Positions 24,640 through 36,354 of a DNA stretch of 64,000 nt are shown piece by piece; position 1 is the stretch's first letter; each line of letters opens with the position of its first letter. The position numbers and the translations under genes are program-made. The stretch is from NCBI GenBank assembly GCA_963921825.1, contig OY997594.1:16931001-16995000 (forward strand), in the 5' to 3' direction. The stretch is from Erodium maritimum (taxonomy: Eukaryota > Streptophyta > Magnoliopsida > Geraniales > Geraniaceae). The notes under the pieces were generated by a model. That model saw nothing but the letters and a program-made list of their open reading frames with translations, was not told where the DNA came from and ran no database searches.

Positions 24640-25330
24640 GGACAGTTACACGGCCTAGGCACTCAGGGATTTCCATAAGTTGAGTACACCAATCTATTCC
24701 GGGAATTCAGACCCCGAGGAAGTTGTAGTATGGTTAGAGCGGATTACCCACCACCCCGATGCTGTTAGAGTAGTCTGATAGTCGTTGGAGAATTTTTTAT
24801 GCGACCTCCCAGCTGAGGGAGAAGCGCGATACTGATGGCAACAGTGCAGACCAGAGTCGGAATTGACTTTCAGCCGTTCAGCGGGCTGTCCTTGGGACAG
24901 TATTTCCTTCGATCTGCCCGAGATAACCGACACCAGTAGTGTTGGATCTGCGGTGGAATGGGGTGACCGTCTATGAGTATTAGGCGAGGTTCATGTCCCC
25001 GCATCGCTTCGCACCCGAGATGGTGCCGACCAAGAAGAGCCGCCGTAGGCGTTTCGAGAAGGGACTCAGTTCGTCTGTCACGGATTGAATCATTACATTC
25101 ATATCCGAAGACTTTCTGTACTCGTGGAACAAACACTAGTAGTAGAGAGACATTTTGGGAGACCGCCAAGGAGCGGGAGACCAGGCCGAGGCCGAGGGGC
25201 TTCTCGAGGCCGTCTGAGAGTCGCAATCCATGGAGGCAGAGGACCTCAAGATTCTTTCAGCCACAGGCGCGGTCCGGTGAGACACGACGGGGTGGGGTAG
25301 TAGCATCCGTTGGACCTGCCCCGGTGGCAT
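24640..25330 (+). pseudogene. gag-like remnant
   Basis: One frame reads ALRDFHKLSTPIYSGNSDPE and then EVVVWLERI, the typical start of the plant Ty3/gypsy gag domain. Stops follow, and after a frame change an Arg/Gly-rich stretch (25150-25300) resembles the basic end of gag. No zinc knuckle and no pol follow. Upstream and downstream interior (22700-24640 and 25330-28700) shows no recognisable coding. Confidence 0.55.
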
Positions 25331-28300
25331 AGTTTGCCCTAAGCACACAGTTGGAACATCTAGGCCGAGAATGCCAGTGGAGTGTTGGATCTACGAACCG
25401 TTCCACGGATCGATTTATGAGAGCCGATAAGAGAACGCGCTACTATAGCGGCAAATTCTTCTAAACCCATCGAGAAGAGGACCTTCGATGCGACATGGCC
25501 GAGCGTACGTGATTACCGGGCCCTGAGGTGAGAACTAGATACCGATCTTGAGATCGCGTAGAGTACTTGTTACTAGTTACATTTTGGAATTCGTGTCAGC
25601 TGACACCTGAACTTTACATTGGGTTGTTTTGGTTCGTGATTACCTTGTGAGAGCGAGTTTAGCATTGTTAAAGCCCACCGGTATTTTAACCACATCGACT
25701 AGAGGTATGGTAGTACCGACTAGCGTCAGTGGGAGTTGGAAAGTGGAGTAACAGACTGAACCATATGGAGGGTTCCTTTCATTCTCCGATAGTGTGGATC
25801 GAGTACTAAGAACCGATTGTTGAAACAGCAAGCGTTCATCGAGTGCTAGCAGCGGCGAACGCCGAGCAATGAAAGGCCGCAACCTTGACCAGTAAACGGT
25901 CCGACTAGTCGCAAGAGATGACCGATCTACGCTTAGATCAGAGTAGTGCAGCGGAAGCGTGGTGGGCCTATACCCACAGGAGTCGTGAATTACAGTTCTC
26001 CTAACCCCGCTACACGACTTAAGTTTTAAGATTCGAAACGTCGAGACGGTGTTGCTTCAAAATCTTGTTAGCGAGCGAAAGTTGCACGAGTGTGTGCCGT
26101 GCGTGAGAAACTAAATCAAGCTGTGTCTCTTACGTTCTTTTCAGAAGGACTAATCGGTTTACCGCCAGTTCACACGGAACAAACGGTTAACGCCGAGAGT
26201 TAATCGGACAACTTTCCAGCGGGGAAGAATGCGGAGAACGCGAGTTGAGTACCAAGGCAGATCTCCACCAACAGGAGGAAAGCGAACGCTAATGTCTCGC
26301 GAGGACTAAGCATAACCTTGAAGTTACATCCTAGAAGTGAGAGCACCTCACGTTGAAATCCAGCTACAGATAGCTGAGGACGACTCCCACAAGCTTTCAG
26401 GCCAGTAACAAGATGGCACCGAACGAGGAATTGTAGGATAGGTCGGATTTTGTGCCATGCGTGGGCACAGGAAAAGTTAAGAGCTAATCGTGGTTGATTT
26501 TAAAATGTCGAGTAACGAATGAAGGAACCGCGCTGGTTTCTGAACTGTTCAAATATTCGAGATCTCAGTACGTGTTGATTACCCCTTAAGGGGTGATTCG
26601 GTTGGTTGATAGCTCGTGAACGGTATAAGGAATACCGCCGGTTGGGATGGCCTTTGGCAATCGATCTTGGATCGTGTTTCACAGTCGAGTGTCATTCTCG
26701 TACGTTCAATTTTGGTGTCTTGAAGGACGCCTACTTTCGACCAGGTACCAGTAAGGGGTTCTGTTGGTCCATGCTTTTGTACGTCGTTCGTCCGACTAGG
26801 TGTCGGTAGAGTTCATGGTGGTACTGAACCGTGCGCCGGTTTTGAGAACCATTGTCTCGTGTTATGATGATTCAGGTGAGATGACTTGTGAAGTGGTTGA
26901 TCAGATGTTGAGAATGGTATTGATGTAAAGAGAAATATCGCGAGTTGGATAACCTTCTCGATTAATCACAGTGAGATGTGGTTGGCCTACCGCGAGTTAA
27001 GTTTGTGGTACATGATGTGTGACTGACCCGTGTTAGGTTGAGAACAGTGTTAAGGTTTAACCGTTGTGACAGATGTGCGTGATGTTGGCTTGATACGAGA
27101 AGTGTATGTGCTTTACCGTTTACCCTGTGTGTGATGACCTGTTAAGTGTTGTGGTTGCAATTGGTGTTGATTCGTTCGAGTATGCTGGTGAGTGTGGTGG
27201 GGTCCTGAGTTGAGGAGTGTGGTTACGAGTTTCGTTGGAAATTAGTTGTGTGAGGCACCTATATGCCAGGCTTAGTATGACAGGAGGTTTGAGTAAGTCA
27301 TGTTTTGAGGCATTCCGCGTTTCGACTATACCGGTACGTTGTACCATTTACTTGATTGAGGTACGTCTATCATTCCACGAAAGGGATGAAACGAGCGGTT
27401 GTTCCAAAACACGCAGTGGCTATGAGAACCTTTGATTGGACGATTTCATTTGAGTGTCGCTTGCTTGACCGGTGTGTGATAGGTCGTGACAAGACCTTTT
27501 TGGCGTTCTAGTGTGAACTATTCGAGAGACGGTTACTAAAGAGAAATTGAGGAGTTACACCTACGGATGGCTCCGTCCTTGTTCGATTTTCGGAGTTCTC
27601 CGGTAAGACACCCATACCGAAGGAAGATTCCGGTATGGCATGTCCGAACCGTAGTCGTTCTATCCGGTGTGATACCGGTACAGTTGAGGGTTATGATAAG
27701 AAGTATCTACGTCGAAGTTGTTGATGACGGTCCGCCGTCTACACTAAAATTGCAGTCTGTTAGAAGTTGCCAAGATCGTTATCTGGCATTCTTCAGTATC
27801 TGAGGTGGGTACGGTTACCCCTTTTTGAGTTGCGCCTATTGGTCCATCGGATGTGGTACACTGGATGGTTGTTCCGAACCGCGCACTGATCATGAGATCC
27901 TTTGTCATGAGGAAGTGTTTTTTTTGTATTACTTGATCGTGTAATCGTTTGTGGTTGGTCTTAACATAACGAATATTGGAATTCTGGGTAAGTTGTCCCT
28001 GTAACGGTTACTAAGGAGGAAACGGAGTGGCTATGTCTACGTGTAACTTTCCTACTTCAATTCGCCTTGCGAGGTGTTTCGGCACGATACCTATAACCGA
28101 CGAAAGATTTCGGTATGGAGTATCTAGACCGATATAGAGTATTTCAGTACGACGTCTATACCAAGGTAGGATTCCGGTATAGGATGTTTACACCCCTTCT
28201 GGTATTCCATAGCGTGTTGAGGGTTATTTGACATGTTGGACACATCAGCAGGTTCTGGAGTTATGGTTGCATGTTGAAACATCGAACTATTGAGAAGAAC

Positions 28301-28713
28301 TGTTTTTCACCGCCAAGTATGGCTTTTGAGTAACTAGCGTGACCTAGTGAAGCGCGACTAGGTAAAGGTCGCATAAATGCGGAAACGGTCAAAGACCGAA
28401 TAGGGCCGACAGGAGAGTTACGCAGATGAACAATTGCGACCTTTTGAGTTTCATTTCGCGATCAGATATTTCTGAGAATGAGCCCATAAGGGGCCTTAGC
28501 GGACCGACAGCGACAGAGACAGGTTGGCCCCGCTAGTTATTGAACATTTTAAAGTCTTCAGACAGAACCAGAACTGTTGTCTGGCAACTCCCACGTGTTC
28601 TTGAACTACGGAAGTACACCGCGGCTCCCTCGCAAGTGAGTCGTAATCGAACGTTCCCTAAGATTTGGATAAGAGGAGCACGTCATGTTAAATTTCGAGG
28701 ACGAAATTCTTTT

Positions 28714-28725
28714 AAGGGGGGAAGA
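28714..28725 (+). promoter_or_regulatory. Polypurine tract
   Basis: AAGGGGGGAAGA just before the 3' LTR. The preceding AATTTCGAGGACGAAATTCT is the sequence usual at the end of plant Ty3/gypsy polyproteins, so this terminal signal was kept although pol was lost. Confidence 0.9.
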
Positions 28726-28726
28726 C

Positions 28727-31216
28727 TGTAAAGACCGACAAAATTAAAGTAGAGTAATCTTTTGCAAATTGAAACGTTGGGGTAAGTTTTTGCAAGTAAG
28801 TGGTTTAAAGAGAAAAATAAAAAAAAAGGGAAAAAGAGGATTGCTGGACTGGATTGTGAATTGGGCCGGTTGAGCCCATGCACTGAGTGAACCAGGCCCG
28901 CGCGCTGGCCCAGGCCCAGCTGATGGAGTCAGTCCTAACCCTATTTGGCTTCCCAGTTCCTCTTCGTTTCAGAAGAGCCGCACGCAAACCGAGGGGAGCA
29001 CCAATCGCGTCTCTCTCCCTCGCGATGCAGATCCGAACAAGCCCCGCCGTCCAAGATTTCCGGCCTCCCTTTCTTCGTTCTTGTCCTCTTCTTCTTCTTC
29101 TACACCTCCTGCTTCACCTCGCAACCAAACCCCTCGCCGTCCGCTTCTTCTCAACCCTAAACATCGACGACGACGGAGAAATAGAGCAGGTCCGAACCGT
29201 TTCCCGTCGCGTCTTTCTTCTCCGATCCCGTTGTGGTCGGAAAGGCACCAAAGCGAGCTCGATGCGAGCATTTCCGACCAGTGCCATCGCCGGTGAGCTC
29301 CACCTCTGCCAGATCTGAGACGGGAAGCTCTGGGTCACGTCTTCTTGGACTCACGGCGTAGCCACCTGCTGCCAGCGACCCAACGCCGTCACAGCCCTCG
29401 TTTCCCCCTCTCCCGAGCTTCCCTTGACGCCGTAGATGACGGCCGGAAGTCGTGTCTCGCCGGAGTTGCCGTTAATTCAGGCACGGGACCGGAAAGAACC
29501 GAGTGGACCAGGTCCGGTGTTGGGCCTTGTGCCAGACGACAATAGAAGACGGGCTTTGGGCCCAGTACGCCTCGCGGGCCAGGCCAGGCTCAGCAGTGGG
29601 TCTGGATCCGGACCGGGTCTGGATCCGGGTCAACCCGAGTCATTTAAAACCATTTTAAAAATCAGATAAATAATCAACTTTATTTAAATAAAGGTGAGAA
29701 TTTGAAGGTTTGATTTAAGCATATGAGGACCTTTGGACTTTTATCGTTATTGATTTGGACATTTTATGTGTCAAACCTAGACGGGACTTCGCCCGAGAGC
29801 GAAGAACTTGGACCCGAGCTAGAAGAACGAAGATCACACCGAAACCCGTGTGAAGAACGGACTTGTTACTACTGAGTTCGACAACATAGTTTTAGAGGAA
29901 GACCACGAGGTAGGGAAAGTCTTAACTCCTCGTTTATGATGCTTAGTATGCATGTTAGGCTAATAAAATCGGAAAGGTCCTAGAAATGCGTATAGGATGC
30001 GAATAACTAGAATAATTGTCTTTCAATTACTAATAACCGGAAGCGTCTAGTAATGCATGTGGAGGATTCCAATCACTAGTATAACTCGCTTTCAATACTT
30101 GGGAATTGCTTCACTGGTAGAGCGGCCTTGGCAAGGCCCTCAGATTAGTTGTGTGTTAGGATCACATGCTTGGTTGTTTGGTTGTTTAGTGGATAGGCTA
30201 AAGAGTCTAATGGAACTAGTTGAATTGCATGCTTGAATGTTCGATGGAAGGTTTACATGATTGGTTGATTGAACTTGTTCTGCTTGCTGAATGTATTTGA
30301 GTGATTGCTTGATTTCCTTAAATGGTTGATTGGAGAATCGAGTATGACTGGTTGTACCAAGCGGTGCAATCAGGTGATCGATGGATCGATGGGTCATGAC
30401 TGGTAAGTAAACGGTAAGTTGTGGTTATGTGATTCGTGTGTTGTGGTTATGTGATTCGTGTGCTGTGTGTTGTGGTGAAACGGTGATTCGTGAGTTATGT
30501 GTGATAATGGAATGGTGTTCGTTGGGAATGGATTGCTTCGTGTTTCGCTTGAGTGTGTTACTCAATTATACGTGATTATTATTGAATTGCCCAAGTGTAT
30601 TCTTCCTATGGGAGTAATACCTTGGTTCCCGAGGACATATAGCCCTTTGGAGACGTTTCTGAGAATCCCGATGATAAGCGCCCTTAGGGGGTTGTTTCCG
30701 GTAGCCTCAATGATATGCGTCTCCTCTGGACTTGAGGGAAAATCCGAGAGGACACATCTTATGTGGATCGGAGGGTGGTGACTTCATGTGCCACGGCATT
30801 GATTGGATTACCTGTTGCCCGTAATTGTTAAGAGTTATCTTGTTGACTTTGCTGATGAAATTATTGAGTTTAAAGTCCACCTTGTTATGTATTTTCGCTA
30901 CTGAGCGCAAGCTCACCCCTATGAGTTTACTGTTGTGATTACAGGCTTGATTGAGGAGTAGAGGCTCGGGAGCTTCTTGGTGTGGGTGTCTTGTTAGAGA
31001 CTTCGTTTAGGTTTTTATTTCGGTTTTTGAACAAACCATGTTGGAGGATTATTATTACACCCCTGGAGGGTTTTATTCATGTTTTGAACCAAGTTATTGT
31101 GATGTGAGACTTAATTGAAGGATTTATGAAATTGTTGTTGGATGAATAGTGTTGAAAACCGTTTTTACTCAAGTCACATCTCGAGTCCGGGAAAGAATCG
31201 GATTTGGGGCGTGACA
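28727..31216 (+). repeat. 3' LTR of the 20175-31216 element
   Basis: 2490 bp, matching the 5' LTR throughout apart from scattered substitutions (many C/T and G/A) and one 18-bp indel near 29610. Ends GGGGCGTGACA. Confidence 0.95.
30902..30915 (+). promoter_or_regulatory. Conserved LTR hairpin, GCAA tetraloop
   Basis: TGAGC-GCAA-GCTCA, 301 bp before the LTR end. Confidence 0.6.
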
Positions 31217-31612
31217 GTAAGGGTCATTTGCCTAATTATCTATCAGATTAATATATTGTTAGGTTAAGAGCTTGTTCTTTGAACTGTGAGGGAATCGTTA
31301 ATTTAGTTGACGTTTTGAAACAAGTTGCACAAGCTCAAAATACTTAATCCGCCCAGCCTGCTCAAGCGAAGGGTTTCGACGATCCGAACTTGGCTTCAGA
31401 AGGTGACGAATGGGTCACTGATGGGGGTTGATTTCGTTTCGTTCGTAATCGTTTCTTTTGGACTTGTAGTCCTATTTTATTTTCGTATTTTGGCCCTTTA
31501 GCTCTTTCGAGAGTTCTTATGTAATCGTTGTTTTGGTCATGGTCCTTCTTGAATATGTGATTTGTATATTGTTTTTGAAAATTGTACTTTCAATAAGAAA
31601 CCGAGCTTCTAA
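31217..31612 (+). pseudogene. LINE-derived element, continuation and poly(A) end
   Basis: Continues the element interrupted at 20174. A short ORF1-like end stops near 31430. A T-rich 3' UTR follows, ending TTTCAATAAGAAACCGAGCTT and an A7 run at about 31613. ORF1 passes to the UTR with no endonuclease or RT between. Confidence 0.5.
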
Positions 31613-31614
31613 AA

Positions 31615-32165
31615 AAACATCCCACATATGACGAAATCCCATCCCACCATTCAATTTGGGGATACACAATCTACCCCAATACTGCTAGATAATAGTCCTT
31701 GTCCTTGAGGATTTCTCACCCTACCAGAATTTAGCTAGCACGACATGTATTCGCCAAATAATTCAAAGAGGTAGCTTGAAAGAAGACATGATTTAGACGG
31801 GGAGAGAGGTGAGGACAGACCGTAATGACCTCCCTCCCTTTCGTGGAGAGCAATTTTCTTTCCCAAGACTGGATCCTATTCACAATCTGATCACTAAGAT
31901 AGGTCTTAGCTTGAGTGTGATTCTGGCCGACTATGTTGATTACTCCCAAATACATAGATGTTGTGATGTCTCCTCAAATAGTAAAGATGCCACAATATTC
32001 GTGACGAACCTTTTGAGTGGTATTAATACTAAAAAACACTGATGATTTATGTAAATTAAGTACATGACCGGACTTATCTTTAGAAGTTTTTAAAAGGTCC
32101 AGTACCACCCTGATTTTTATTGAAACCGTTCGATAAAAAAATATAACAGTCATCAACAAAAAAAT
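31615..32165 (-). pseudogene. LINE reverse-transcriptase fragment
   Basis: The minus-strand frames 32159-31974 and 31955-31731 carry consecutive RT pieces: SGHVLNLHKSSVFFS (the SG-VN--KS-FF pattern), then YLGV, followed by an I-Q-S-W-E-R-K-LLSTKGREV segment. They lie in different frames, so it is broken. It ends on its 5' side at the retroposon target site near 32166. Confidence 0.75.
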
Positions 32166-32180
32166 ATATAAAAAATAGTT

Positions 32181-32965
32181 TTTTTTTTGAAACGGGAAAG
32201 AATTATTGTATTACGATTTCATATCATGCTTACAAGAAGGAACATAACAGTCCCGGATACAAAAATTTTGTCCCAACCGGCCGTAGCCCGTCGGGCGCAC
32301 ATGGTTCCATACATATAGTCTGCTTTGTTTCGCAGATCCGACCTCAAGAGTTCTTCGATCCAACGTTACAAAATGATAATAAACCAAAGTCCTAAACTTA
32401 TTTAACCCTAATATTATTCGTCCTAAAACAGTGAAACCTTCTAGAGAATCAACCTTTAGTGCGGATTCCCCGAGACATCCCTGCTGCAAAAGATTGTTCG
32501 GGGTTGAGAGTCCCGATTTCGGGTGCTTGTGAAATAGGTCCCAACCTACCGTCCCTCCTCCCGGATCCCAGATCCTTCGAGGGAGCGGACCCATGCCGGC
32601 GAGGGGTGACCCTGGGGCGGGAGGCCGCTGCAGATGGAAGACGGCGCATGGAGCCCGTATTCCGGAGAACGGCAGGGGGGGCACGGTGGCTACTGACTCG
32701 AGGGCGGGACCGGTCCGGCGACGCATGATCGGTAACGCGAGGCGAGGCCGGTTGCAGGGAGGTTGATGGGGGCGACGGAGAACGGGCAGATGCAGCGTGG
32801 AGCAGCAGGGGAACAAGAGCGAGGTCAGGGCTCGAGGTCGGCTGCGTGGCGGCGATGGTGATGGCGAGGAGAGAGGCGGTGGTCGGCGAGAAGCAACGGT
32901 GACGACGGCGGCGAACCCTAGTTAGGGTAGAGAGTACCTCACCCGGAGGTAGAAGAGATATGTAC
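32181..32965 (-). mobile_element. Short poly(A) retroposon with 15-bp target duplication
   Basis: A 785-bp minus-strand insertion bounded by ATATAAAAAATAGTT at 32166-32180 and 32966-32980. Its poly(A) appears as T8 on plus at 32181-32188. The 5' half is GC-rich and starts like a plant LINE leader, including AACCCTAACTAGGGTT-like sequence. A 201-codon frame (32816-32211) spans most of it, with a Pro/Arg-rich first part and a second part rich in hydrophobic and basic residues. I recognise no domain. It could be an internally deleted LINE derivative or a retroposed transcript. Confidence 0.8.
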
Positions 32966-32980
32966 ATATAAAAAATAGTT

Positions 32981-33868
32981 ACTGAGCCTAGTTTAATTAC
33001 TTTATATTAAATTAGGAGAGGCATGAAGAAATGTACGGTCATGATAAGCTCAAACTTTTCAAGAACGGGAGCTAAAGTATAGGAGCTTATCAATATCATG
33101 TGCCATTTAGTATGTTATTCTGTATTTAAATATATTAATCGACTCATCTTCTTATACTTGGAATTCAATCAAACATATGGAGCAACTTGACCAAGTCCAG
33201 GTAACTTGGAGTGCAAGTTACATCGATATGTAGTGTTGTTTCTCTTGCCTTGTTGATGGCTAAAATTAGTGTGGAAAAATCGTCAGTCTTAGCATCTTAA
33301 TGATTTTATTAGCTTCATTATTCAACGAAATTAACAAATAATAAGGGTGAAAGGGCAGGTCATATATATAAGCCAACAAGCTTATATATAAGCCTATAAG
33401 AGCTCTCATTCCCATATGTACCTAACGTGAGTGGGTGTCTGACTTTTTGTACGAATATTACTTGATATGTCCTTGGGAATATCACCAAAGTCAACTCTGA
33501 GCCCAAGGTCTAGATCTCGGGGTCGGCTGCATACTTTCCCATCTGTCCTCTCACCGCTTTATAAAAAGAAAAAAATAGATAAAAACATGTTCTCTCCTCC
33601 GAGTCCGACCATTACTTGGCCTTGTTTACTTTTCTTTGATATTGCTTAATCAACATAGCAACGCAAATTTAATTGATTGACACACTATTATTTGAAACCA
33701 AGCATCAACTTTGTTCTCCTTTCTTTGATACCAGCATCAATTTGATAGCATCTTAATTATATGGATTGGTGTTCACATCCAAAATGTCTCACCGAATTTG
33801 TTGTAAGTTATATGAGGTTCCAATATTCCGATTGTATTTTGATACAAAACCCACTACTATCTCGAGTT
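32981..33868. other. Intergenic, no gene seen
   Basis: AT-rich with no recognised coding pattern. A short direct repeat of AGCTTATATATAAGCC-like sequence lies around 33362-33403. Confidence 0.45.
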
Positions 33869-33885
33869 AATTGAACAACAAAAGT

Positions 33886-35191
33886 GAGCCTTTCTCTCTC
33901 TAAACAGAGAAACCCTAACCCATTTCGAGTTGTTGCCGCCGCCACCGTGGCTACAGCCACAGGGCCTGCCGGTGGGGCTTTTCTCCATGTCCCCTCGTGT
34001 GCTGTTTTTGTCCGTAGTCCTGCTCACCGTCGTCATCGCGCCCAGCCTCCGCTCACAGCCTCTTCCCACCTTCGCCCACATCTTTCCGGCCAGATATGCT
34101 CGTCTCGTCGGCCAGAAACCTCCCCCTGTTGCGTGTGGTGCTCCTCCGTCAGGTCCGGCCGTCTTCTCCGCCTCCTTTAGCCACCCAACTCCGACCCACC
34201 GCCTCCCTCTGCAACCCGTCTCCCCCTCGCCGCCCCACCTTCCTTCCTCCTCCTCCTCCTCCTCCGTTTCTGTCCCCGCCGCCGGACGGTTCACTCACCC
34301 TCTCCCTCAAACCAGACCCCTCCCCTCACCGGCTCCGACTAGTCCCACCCCGCCTCCGACCAGATCTGTTCCCCCTTGCTTTTCCACGACCAGCCATCCC
34401 CCACCTCCGACCAGATCTGTTCCCCCTTGCCTTTCCCCGACCAACCATCCCCCACCTCCGACCAGATCCCTCTCCCCGTTCCCTGTCCCGACCAGCCCCT
34501 CTTCACCTTCGGCCAGATCTGACCCCAGCTCCGCTCGCACGTCCACCCACTCTAGACGACGACGGTGGCCAGCCGCTCGTTCCATTTTCTGGGTTCATCC
34601 CCGGACAACGAAGATCATAAATTATCCAGTCGAGTCTCTTCATCATGCTTCTTCGGTCAGACGGTCAAATCTGGTCCCACATACTGCCGGAGTTCCGCAG
34701 TCCGAGCCACACATTCGTGCTCCTGCATATCGTGCTCTACCGGACAGTCCATCGCACCAGTCCCAAGCGGATCAGATCTGCACCCGTTGGCGCCGCCCAC
34801 CTTCCCCCTCATCCCTTGTCATCGGAGGCCGATCACGTGTAGTTTATGCCCGTAGTTGTCGTTTATGTTTATGTTGTTTTGTTTTTTGTCTAGCTGTTTG
34901 TACCCTCTGTTGGAATCTTGGATATCCGACAGGGTTGGTTGTCACTTTTGGTGGCGTGTCCGGTCGGATCTCTCTATCGACTTTTCTTTTTGGAGAGTCG
35001 ATAAAAAAGGCCGATCTGGTAGTTACTGTTTATCTAGGCGTTGTGTCGCACTGGTCGAGAGCTATTCATCTCACTGATCGTTTCTCGGGTTTCCGAAAAC
35101 GACCGGTGGATGTAACGCTTGTGTTGTTCGGTTTGTATTTCCCGGTTTGTAAGGTTTATTAATCTATTAATGAATCTTTATGTTCAAAAAA
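33886..35191 (+). mobile_element. Poly(A) retroposon with 17-bp target duplication and 410-codon ORF
   Basis: A 1306-bp insertion bounded by AATTGAACAACAAAAGT at 33869-33885 and 35192-35208, ending in an A8 run. One frame (33930-35162) is open across nearly the whole element: residues 1-30 form a hydrophobic start, about 50-270 are Pro/Ser/Arg-rich with three to four repeats around PPPPTRSVPPC, and the end is hydrophobic with no known motif. The last 300 bp read like a LINE 3' UTR (CTATTAATGAATCTTTATG), so the end of the frame runs through what is probably UTR and may be fortuitous. No RT or zinc knuckle is present. It was probably mobilised in trans by a LINE. Confidence 0.8.
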
Positions 35192-35376
35192 AATTGAACA
35201 ACAAAAGTCTAACCTTATGCTAGAAAGCCTGAGATCGGAAGTGAAATATGTCGTAAGTTAGATCAAAGTTAAGAGCATGTACATCAAAGGGATTACATAT
35301 GGAGAATCAAGATTTGGATTCATGCGGTAACTAGGATGAATTGAGATTTTGAAAAATCATTTCAAAATGAAACCAG

Positions 35377-35450
35377 GCTCTGATACCAAATTGTCATGCC
35401 CCAAATCCGGTTTAAACCGGACTCAAGACGTGAAAACGAAGGGATTTTTT
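35377..35450 (-). repeat. Primer-binding site and LTR end of a truncated Ty3/gypsy element
   Basis: Antisense TGGTATCAGAGC at 35377-35388, adjoining TGTCATGCCCCAAATCCGG from 35392, which is the reverse complement of a Ty3-type LTR end. Only about 60 bp of the LTR is recognisable. 35209-35376 would be the element's interior, with no coding seen. Confidence 0.7.
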
Positions 35451-35459
35451 CGTAGTTTT

Positions 35460-36330
35460 GATTGTACTTTGAGACTTGTATTACTTTTATCGGTCAATAT
35501 GATTATCAATGTTTTTATTATTTTCTTGTGTTCTTATTTCATCACTATGTACTAGATCTGTCTTAATCTAGGAATAGGGGAACGGTGTGATGAACTTATT
35601 TATTATGTTTCGATTGTACAATTGTCAAACTAATATCTAGTTTAATATTTATCTAATTCCGTTCGCAATGCTTTTTCTCCTTGATCATATCATAATTAAT
35701 TCAATCGTGTTAACCAACAATTGAGAAATGAGGTTGATAGGAGGCAATAGGAGTTAGATACATCGAGTTTCAATCTAGACTAGAATATGGTTAGACTAAC
35801 ACGAGTGCAATAACTATAGGAGTAAAACCCGAAAATTAGAGCAATTCATAAATTGTAATGCTTTGTACCGTTCTACACATAGATTAGAGATAATTATGTG
35901 GACTGAGTATATTATGGTCCTCATACGATCGAGAGATGGTTAGGACTACATTGATGAGAATTCCCGTTACCCTTAGAATAATATCAGTTGCAAATGTATA
36001 CCGAATCATGTCAAGTTGATCATCACATTAGAACCTCCGTTAACGTCCTAGATTGTCTTAAAACCCTGCTTTACCACCCACATGTGATATTGTGTTTTAT
36101 TCTTAGATCATTTTTATATTCTTATTGCTTGCATGAAATTGTTACATTATACAACAAACCAAACATAGTTATAGGAATAGCTTGAGAAACGAATTAATTA
36201 ATTAAAGTGCTTGCTTAATTTCTCCCTTGGGTACGATAACTCGGACAAAACCCCAATTACTATTTGACGATCGATACGCTTGTCATGCTATTCTGAGAGT
36301 TAATTCTCAAGGTGCCAAGTTAATGCATGA
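35460..36330 (+). repeat. Possible Athila/Tat-type LTR remnant
   Basis: The end (36217-36310), with CCCTTGGGTACGATAACTCGG and then CGATACGCTTGTCATGC, has the arrangement found just before the primer site of Athila/Tat-group gypsy elements. A related sequence is at 55475-55560. The classification is from memory of the pattern only. Confidence 0.35.
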
Positions 36331-36354
36331 CATACCCGAGTATTTTGGTTTCTA

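Larger units (their letters stand above)
20175..31216 (+). mobile_element. LTR retrotransposon, non-autonomous (LARD-like), Ty3/gypsy type
   Basis: An 11,042-bp complete insertion with two LTRs (20175-22683 and 28727-31216), a GTAAG duplication on both sides (20170-20174 and 31217-31221), an initiator-Met tRNA primer-binding site directly after the 5' LTR and a polypurine tract directly before the 3' LTR. The 6-kb interior has only a gag-like remnant near 24650 and a tandem array. I found no protease, reverse transcriptase (no YxDD context), RNase H or integrase. That pattern, long LTRs with a non-coding interior, matches large retrotransposon derivatives, which depend on enzymes from related elements. 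The LTRs differ at about 50 positions by eye plus an 18-bp indel, that is, about 98% identical and fairly young. Confidence 0.9.
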
